A stretch of 22,436 nt of DNA from positions 1-22,436 of the forward strand of contig JABSPG010000010.1 of the NCBI GenBank assembly GCA_013214445.1. The letters are read 5' to 3'. The notes beneath the pieces were generated by a model that was not told the origin of the DNA, did no database searches, and worked only from the letters and a program-made list of their open reading frames with translations. Below, piece after piece: positions 17,698 to 22,436 of this stretch. Every line of letters begins with the position of its first letter. Within the stretch, counting starts at the first letter, position 1. The stretch comes from Ekhidna sp. GTDB taxonomy: Bacteria; Bacteroidota; Bacteroidia; Cytophagales; Cyclobacteriaceae. Position numbers and translations under genes: made by a program.

Positions 17698-19155
17698 ATG
17701 ACTAATAGACTATTTCCAGTAACGGCCTTATTCCTACTACTAGCATATGGTTTAGTCGCTCAAGCCCCCACATTAAAAGCTCAAGTGGAAGGAAACCTCC
17801 ATCTGCAAACGCTTAGTGATCGTGAGGTATCAACCATGAGCAAGGACATTAACGAACAGATGAAAGCGTACAACATCCCAGGAGCAAGTGTAGCAGTTAT
17901 CAATAATGGAAAAATAGATTGGGTAGAATCGTATGGAGTAATCGCTAACGGAACAACCGAAGAAGTCGACGAAAGTACGCTATTCCAATGTGCGTCCATA
18001 GGTAAGTTAATTACCTCGATAGCTGCATTGCAGTTGGTAGAACAGGGATACATCGGCTTGGATGATCCAGTAAACAACAAACTAAAAAGATGGAAAATCA
18101 AAGACAATGAGCTTACTGAGAAACAGCCAGTTTCGCTTCGCCACTTACTTTCACATAGTTCTGGTCTTCAGGATTCTTACGGTTTCTTAGGATATGCTCC
18201 TGACGAAGAGGCTCCTTCGATCTTACAGGTCCTAAATAATGAGAAACCTTCTAAGGGTAAAAGGTCATTAGAAATAAAGACCGTCCCAGGCACAGTAGAA
18301 AAATACTCCGGTGCAGGGTACGTCATCATTCAACTACTCATCGAAGATCTTACAGACGAAACGTTCGAAGCATATGTGTCCGAAAACATCCTAGCACCTA
18401 TTGGTATGAATAATACCTACTATGATGATAACCCGGAAGCAAAATTAGCGCATGGGCATAAGGCTAAGGGCGTTCCATTAAAGGAGAAGAAATATCATAT
18501 CTATCCCGAAAAAGCTGCTGCAGGTCCTTGGACTACCGCACATGATTTGGCTCTGCTGATCATTGAAATACAGCGAGCGATGAAAGGAGAGTCAACACTT
18601 TCGATAAAGGCCTCAGATGTACAAGAAATGATGAGTCCGCAGATTAACAACAAAGGACTAGGTGTAAACTTGAAAGGATTTGGAGGTACTCAGGCTTTTT
18701 GGCATGCCGGACAAAACCTTGGTTACACTGGACTATTGTATGGTACCCTTGAAAATGACTCAGGCGCAGTAATCTTACTAAATACGGACGCTGGCGAAAG
18801 ATTCATGCAAGAGTTCATTTCTAGCGTTGCAAACACCTACCAATGGCCGGTAATGAGATCCTACAAAATTCTAGATGTGAATAAAGAAGATCAAAAAAAC
18901 ATGCTGGGAACATACTATTCCAGCGTGAAGGACTCCAGGTTGTACATCAAAGAGAAAAAGGGTCAGCTATATCTATCCAAATCTGAGAAAAGAAAAGGAT
19001 ATCGCCTGTATAGGGTAGGTGACAACCACTTTACCTTCAAAAATGCCCAGGATTACTATAAAGTCTGGTTTGAATCCAATTTCACTACTCTGAACTTCTT
19101 AGAAGGGCTGGGCAAAACGGTTAGCCTTCAAAAAGAAAAGCAAAAAGACACCTAA
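17698..19155 (+). CDS. Serine hydrolase, class C beta-lactamase-like (PBP/esterase fold)
   Basis: The product has 485 residues. A signal peptide (MTNRLFPVTALFLLLAYGLVAQA) directs export. The catalytic domain (about 40-375) shows the SxxK motif as S100-I-G-K103, the YxN-type motif changed to YSG (203-205), and the HxG-type third motif as WHAGQNLGY (H336). The Gly in place of Asn occurs in esterase or peptidase-type members and argues against this being a real beta-lactamase. Residues about 395-480 form a beta-rich C-terminal domain (MLGTYYSSVKDSRLYIKEKKGQLYLS) of the type often fused to these hydrolases. The likely substrates are D-amino-acid peptides or esters in the periplasm. It follows the AraC-type regulator by 69 nt and precedes the S41-type gene by 45 nt, so the latter two may be co-transcribed. 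Confidence 0.9.
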   Translation: MTNRLFPVTALFLLLAYGLVAQAPTLKAQVEGNLHLQTLSDREVSTMSKDINEQMKAYNIPGASVAVINNGKIDWVESYGVIANGTTEEVDESTLFQCASIGKLITSIAALQLVEQGYIGLDDPVNNKLKRWKIKDNELTEKQPVSLRHLLSHSSGLQDSYGFLGYAPDEEAPSILQVLNNEKPSKGKRSLEIKTVPGTVEKYSGAGYVIIQLLIEDLTDETFEAYVSENILAPIGMNNTYYDDNPEAKLAHGHKAKGVPLKEKKYHIYPEKAAAGPWTTAHDLALLIIEIQRAMKGESTLSIKASDVQEMMSPQINNKGLGVNLKGFGGTQAFWHAGQNLGYTGLLYGTLENDSGAVILLNTDAGERFMQEFISSVANTYQWPVMRSYKILDVNKEDQKNMLGTYYSSVKDSRLYIKEKKGQLYLSKSEKRKGYRLYRVGDNHFTFKNAQDYYKVWFESNFTTLNFLEGLGKTVSLQKEKQKDT

Positions 19156-19200
19156 TGATCTCCTGTACATACGGAAATCCCCATTAATTCAAAACCAAAA

Positions 19201-20169
19201 ATGAAACGTATATATTTTATTATTTGCTTAGTTGCATACCAAGGTATAACTCAGCCTACGGACACCCTAAAGACACACATCCTATCGCCCGCAGAAATGC
19301 GGGAGGACTTTAATACTTACCGAAGAATGATTGAGGAAACACACCCTGGACTTTACAGGTATGCATCCAAATTGGAAATACAACATCAATTAGACAGCCT
19401 TTCAAACGCCTTCTCGGAAAGTATGCCCTACTACACCTTCTACAGAGCGATAGCAGATTTCAATGGAAAGATCAAATGCGCTCATTCATACGCTATACCC
19501 ATGCAAAGCATTGACCAGTACTTGATTGCAAAATGCAAGACTGTTCCTTTCTATCTTCATGGAATTGGCGACCAACTTTTTGTCATTTTTAATGGCTCAA
19601 CGAATGAAGAAATTAAGCCCGGTTATGAAATCACCAGTATTAATAATCGATCGGTAGATGAAATTAGGAAACAGATCTACCGATTTGGCTGGTCCGATGC
19701 AGAAATAGAAACAGCCAAAGTGAAATACATGAGTGGAGCCTACTTCTGGATGATGTACTATCTTTTTATTGAACAGCCGGAAACATTCAACATCCAATAC
19801 AAAAACTTAGAAGGAAAGGAAGGTGAGATAAAATTACCTGCGCAGCTACCCAGGGTCACGATGGCTAATTACAAAAAGAACCCGGTAAACAGCGAGATGC
19901 TGAGGCTGCTAAAAAGGAACAAACTGGCTAACCCCTACCGAATCGATATACTGAAGGAACCTACCAATACAGCAGTTTTAACGCTGAGCGCATTTGGAGG
20001 AAGAGGAATGCATGATGAAGATGTTGCGCAACAAAGCACTCGAAAGTTCATGAACAAAGCGATGAAGAAAATGCAGAAGGCAGGAACGGAATCTTTGATC
20101 ATCGACCTAAGATACAACGGTGGGGGCTGGGATCGGCATGGAAATACTGTCGTATTTGGTGAAATCTGA
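19201..20169 (+). pseudogene. S41-type (C-terminal processing) peptidase, N-terminal part before frameshift
   Basis: This frame encodes 322 residues. A probable signal peptide (MKRIYFIICLVAYQGITQ) is followed by a helical region (SPAEMREDFNTYRRMIEETHPGLYRYAS) typical of Bacteroidota S41 peptidases, a PDZ-like stretch near 120-158 (FVIFNGSTNEEIKPGYEITSINNRSVDEI) and the strand TESLIIDLRYNGGG at 296-309, the family's core. After GGGW the frame runs into 10 unrelated residues and a stop at 20167-20169. The rest of the enzyme, including the catalytic serine, continues one base out of register in the next entry. As sequenced, this product would lack catalytic residues. It starts 45 nt after the serine hydrolase stop and has no obvious promoter of its own. 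Confidence 0.85.
20111..20166 (+). other. Frameshift interval in the S41 peptidase gene
   Basis: The upstream frame ends at 20169 and the downstream frame is closed by TAA at 20108-20110, so the change of register (one extra base, or two missing) must fall here. The run of five G at 20122-20126 is the likeliest place: removing one G joins YNGG directly to AGIGMEILSYL. Confidence 0.75.
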
Positions 20170-20707
20170 CCAACCGTTCACCTACTATGAAAATTCATTT
20201 GCAGTCACTGACAGTTCAGAGTTTTTGAAATTCACTGGATTCTCTCCCGCAGAATATGCACAGCTCAAAGACGAGCTGATACCACAAGCGGATGGTACGT
20301 TTTTGCTCAAACATGAGTACAACGCCAATATGAGAGGATATCAACCCAAGACTGAGAGATTCATGGGAGATATCTACTTTCTTATTCATGAACTGACCGG
20401 CTCAGCGGCGAGTGAATTTGCGGGAATGGCTAAAAGTAAAGGGCTGGGTACATTCGTAGGAACGGAAACCTTTGGCGCATATCAAGGAGGCAATGGCTCT
20501 ACTTTCATCAAAATGCCACTGCCAAACTCTGGCATCTTTGTAAATAGCCCATTAGTCTCCGGTTATCAGGAATTGAAACCGCAATCTGTTCCGAATAGAG
20601 GAGTCCTTCCTGACCATGAGGTTGACTTCACCAGAGATGACTTGCTTGTCCGATACGACCGACAGCTGGAGTATGTTAAAGATTTGATCAAAGCCAAAAA
20701 ACAGTAA
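20111..20707 (+). pseudogene. S41-type peptidase, C-terminal catalytic part after frameshift
   Basis: This is the continuation of the preceding gene in the +1 frame, open from 20111 to the stop at 20705-20707; a GTG at 20120 is the first possible start. It reads GMEILSYLVKSDQPFTYYENSF, then IYFLIHELTGSAASEFAGMAKSKG, which carries the S41 catalytic serine in TGSAAS (codon at 20402-20404), then GTETFGAYQGGNGSTFIKMPLP and the usual VPNRGVLPDHEV near the end. Together with the first part the total length of about 500 residues fits a complete S41 enzyme. Nothing suggests independent translation: there is no ribosome binding site and the frame begins inside the fold. A real indel or a sequencing error in the G run at 20120-20126 are both possible. 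Confidence 0.82.
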
Positions 20708-20800
20708 GCTCATTGCTTCACTTATATTCTACCAGATTTGGAGGATGCATCGATGTTCTCTAAGTAAACAAGTATTGCCTTCCTCCAAAATCTCATTTCT

Positions 20801-20834
20801 TTTACAACTTAAATAGAAATGGTCCGTATATTTG
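20801..20834 (+). promoter_or_regulatory. Bacteroidota-type promoter of padR
   Basis: TATATTTG (20827-20834) is an exact match to the Bacteroidota -7 consensus TAnnTTTG. TTTACA (20801-20806) lies 20 bp upstream, close to the expected position of the -33 element. The gene's ATG at 20869 follows 34 nt later. Confidence 0.6.
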
Positions 20835-20844
20835 TTTTACAAAT
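20830..20844. promoter_or_regulatory. Palindrome overlapping the padR promoter, candidate PadR operator
   Basis: ATTTGT and ACAAAT are perfect 6-bp inverted repeats around a TTT spacer. The palindrome overlaps the -7 element, where a bound dimer would block transcription. PadR proteins are dimeric and commonly repress their own operons, so autoregulation is a reasonable inference. Confidence 0.5.
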
Positions 20845-20868
20845 TCAATAATAATAGTAAAGCGAAGC

Positions 20869-21204
20869 ATGGGACGAACAAATTTTTTGGGAGAATTTGA
20901 AGAACTCATTCTCACAATGGTGCTTATCCAAGGCGAAGACGCATACGGCAATACCATCGTAAAAGCAATCAAGGAGCACCAGAACAGGGAAGTCAATCTA
21001 AGCTCTGTCCATATCACCTTATATCGACTAGAGGAAAAGGGATTTCTGGAATCCTATATGGGTGGAGCGACAAAAGAACGAGGTGGTAGAAAAAAACGCT
21101 ACTTCAAAATCACCAATGCTGGTAAGGTATTGCTTCAAGAAATGAAGGATTCCAGAACGAACCTCTGGAAACTAGCCAGTCAGCTAAACTTTAGTGAAAT
21201 ATAA
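20869..21204 (+). CDS. PadR family transcriptional regulator
   Basis: The product has 111 residues, the size of the short PadR subfamily that consists of a winged helix-turn-helix plus a C-terminal dimerisation helix. Visible landmarks are LGEFEELILTMVLIQ at 7-21, AYGNTIVKAI, the recognition-helix region VNLSSVHITLYRLEEKGFLES near 42-62, and the wing TKERGGRKKRYFKITNAGKVLL near 68-89. PadR proteins act as ligand- or stress-responsive repressors. In Bacteroidota and Acidobacteriota this type commonly sits just upstream of prefix-domain permeases, exactly as here, where the permease begins 89 nt downstream. A clear promoter with an overlapping palindrome lies upstream, suggesting that the pair is autoregulated. 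The inducer is unknown. Confidence 0.95.
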   Translation: MGRTNFLGEFEELILTMVLIQGEDAYGNTIVKAIKEHQNREVNLSSVHITLYRLEEKGFLESYMGGATKERGGRKKRYFKITNAGKVLLQEMKDSRTNLWKLASQLNFSEI

Positions 21205-21210
21205 TTATTG

Positions 21211-21292
21211 GTCACTCTGAACATGGTTCAGAGTCAATCTGAGAATGCTCCGCACTACTGCAAAGAATGCGAACGGCTAGTTTCAGGATGAC
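21211..21292. repeat. REP-like short palindromic element between padR and the permease
   Basis: The 82-bp segment begins GTCACTCTGAAC and ends TTTCAGGATGAC, imperfect terminal inverted repeats (9 of 12 positions). Inside the left end is a perfect 9-bp hairpin, ACTCTGAAC and GTTCAGAGT around ATG (21214-21234). The ends resemble intergenic palindromic repeats with GTCATCCTGAA-type ends that I recall from Bacteroidota genomes. It fills nearly the whole gap: 6 nt separate it from the padR stop and 1 nt from the permease ATG. No second copy was found in the window. Confidence 0.55.
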
Positions 21293-21293
21293 A

Positions 21294-22436
21294 ATGAAAA
21301 ACAAACTACCATATTGGCCTGCTAGGTTTTTCCGCTTTTACTGCGATTCCAGGCTAGAAGAGCAAATTCTAGGTGACTTGGAAGAGCAGTTTTACGATGA
21401 CATTGAAAATTTAGGACTAACAAAGGCGAAGGTAAGATTTGCCTGGAATGTCATCCGATTTTTTAGAAAGGACATAATTAAGCCCATCAGTGGCACTCAA
21501 AAACTCAATTATTTAGGTATGCTACATCACAATATCAAACTCGCAATTAGAGGGTTTAAGAGGTTTAAGACCTCTTTCGCCATAAACTTAATAGGCCTAT
21601 CCAGTGGCCTAGCATGTACATTTTTGATTTATCTCTGGGTCAGCGATGAATGGAACATGGACAAGTTTCACGCCAACAACGACCACCTCTATCAGGTCAT
21701 GCAAAATATAAACCTAATAGGCAAAGTAGAGACTATAGAACCTACTCCCGCTCTATTGGGCCAGTCACTCTTAGAGGATTTTCCGGCAGTAAAAAATATG
21801 GCGTCCGTAGTTCCGGCTGGATCTTACGGATCTGATGGAGTTATTGAATTCAAGGAAAAGCAATTCAAAGTGTTGGAGCAGTATGCCTCGCCAGCATATT
21901 TTGAAGTGTTTTCCTTTCCATTAAAAATTGGGAGAAAATCTGAGGTCCTCAAGGATCAAAATCAAGTGGTTCTTTCTGAAGAACTAGCCAAGAATCTATT
22001 TGGAGAGAAGGTTGATCCAAGAGGAGAGATCATCGTCTGGCTAAACGAAGGGGAGAAGCAAGAATATACAGTCTCGGGGGTATTTGCATCCCTGCCCGCT
22101 AATACCTCGGAGCGTTTCGATGCGGTTTTTACGTTAGAAACTTTCCTCGATCGATACCCACATATCAGAGATTGGAGGAATAGTGACCCAAGCACCTATC
22201 TGGTTCTTTCTCCTGATGCTTCAGCAGAACAATTGGCAGAACAGATAAAAACTTACGGGAATACGAAGCTTGAAAAATATCCGCACACATTTCTAATGCA
22301 AAAGTACTCCGACCGCTATCTATTCGGACAGTATGAAAATGGTAAAGCTCTGCCTGGCAGAATGCAGTATGTCAAACTGTTCACCATCATTGCGGGTTTG
22401 GTCTTACTGATCGCATGCATAAACTTCATGAACCTG
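21294..22436 (+). CDS. FtsX/MacB-type ABC transporter permease with N-terminal prefix domain, N-terminal part (cut by window end)
   Basis: The frame is open to the last base, giving 381 visible codons. It starts MKNKLPYWPARFFRFYCD; an ATG at 21288 would add two residues, but it lies inside the palindromic element, so 21294 is preferred. Residues 1-75 are a diverged prefix domain, recognisable from RFFRFYC, EQILGDLEEQF and FFRKDIIKPISG, matching the tandem-array copies. TM1 lies near 94-116 (FAINLIGLSSGLACTFLIYLWV), followed by the MacB-type extracytoplasmic domain beginning DEWNMDKFHANNDHLYQV. The window ends inside TM2 (LFTIIAGLVLLIACINFMNL). Intact relatives have 860-885 residues, so somewhat less than half is visible. 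It is downstream of padR on the same strand and probably in one operon with it. Confidence 0.93.
   Translation, partial: MKNKLPYWPARFFRFYCDSRLEEQILGDLEEQFYDDIENLGLTKAKVRFAWNVIRFFRKDIIKPISGTQKLNYLGMLHHNIKLAIRGFKRFKTSFAINLIGLSSGLACTFLIYLWVSDEWNMDKFHANNDHLYQVMQNINLIGKVETIEPTPALLGQSLLEDFPAVKNMASVVPAGSYGSDGVIEFKEKQFKVLEQYASPAYFEVFSFPLKIGRKSEVLKDQNQVVLSEELAKNLFGEKVDPRGEIIVWLNEGEKQEYTVSGVFASLPANTSERFDAVFTLETFLDRYPHIRDWRNSDPSTYLVLSPDASAEQLAEQIKTYGNTKLEKYPHTFLMQKYSDRYLFGQYENGKALPGRMQYVKLFTIIAGLVLLIACINFMNL

Noticed and set aside
17698..19155. Serine hydrolase as an antibiotic-resistance beta-lactamase
   Set aside because: The second motif is YSG instead of YxN and a C-terminal beta-domain is fused; this pattern fits housekeeping esterases or peptidases better than AmpC enzymes.
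21650..21835. A 61-codon + strand frame near the window end
   Set aside because: It lies out of frame within the last permease, whose own frame is open without interruption from 21294 to the final base.

Overview
The window looks like a chromosomal segment of a Bacteroidota bacterium, probably a marine-type member of the Cytophagales. The reasons are the large FtsX/MacB-type permeases carrying an N-terminal 'permease prefix' domain next to a PadR regulator, a TAnnTTTG-type -7 promoter element upstream of padR, weak Shine-Dalgarno sequences, a moderate GC content judged by eye, and secreted hydrolases typical of this phylum. The order-level placement is inference.

Region 1 (1-8455) is a tandem array of four paralogous FtsX-type permease genes on the + strand. 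The first is cut by the window start. Each of the three visible junctions overlaps by exactly 8 nt (ATGARTAR), so the genes probably form one translationally coupled operon. Three of them begin with a soluble prefix of about 75 residues, which is much better conserved between copies than the membrane core behind it. The fourth gene ends in the same kind of 8-nt motif, followed by what may be decayed remnants of further copies.

Region 2 (8456-12908) holds a small orphan membrane protein on the - strand, then a fifth permease without the prefix (9399-11753). That gene has its own AT-rich leader with repeated TATAGTT motifs and is followed 18 nt later by an acyltransferase-3 family membrane enzyme.

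Region 3 (12909-16400) contains a secreted HExxH metallopeptidase (-), a CorA-type metal channel (+) and an outer-membrane beta-barrel protein (-).

Region 4 (16537-20707) contains a membrane-anchored AraC-type regulator, a class-C beta-lactamase-like serine hydrolase and an S41-type peptidase gene broken by a frameshift just before the half that carries the catalytic serine.

Region 5 (20801-22436) contains a padR gene with a clear promoter and an overlapping palindrome, a short REP-like palindromic element squeezed into the junction, and the first 381 codons of a sixth permease, again with the prefix domain, running off the window end.

No ABC ATPase is encoded in the window although all the permeases keep the FtsX-type KE(I/V)G(I/V/L)(R/K)K motif, so their energising partner must lie elsewhere. 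No rRNA, tRNA, CRISPR array or transposase was seen, and there is no gene-free stretch longer than 300 bases. The most unusual content is the repeated, modular permease family with its apparent PadR link.
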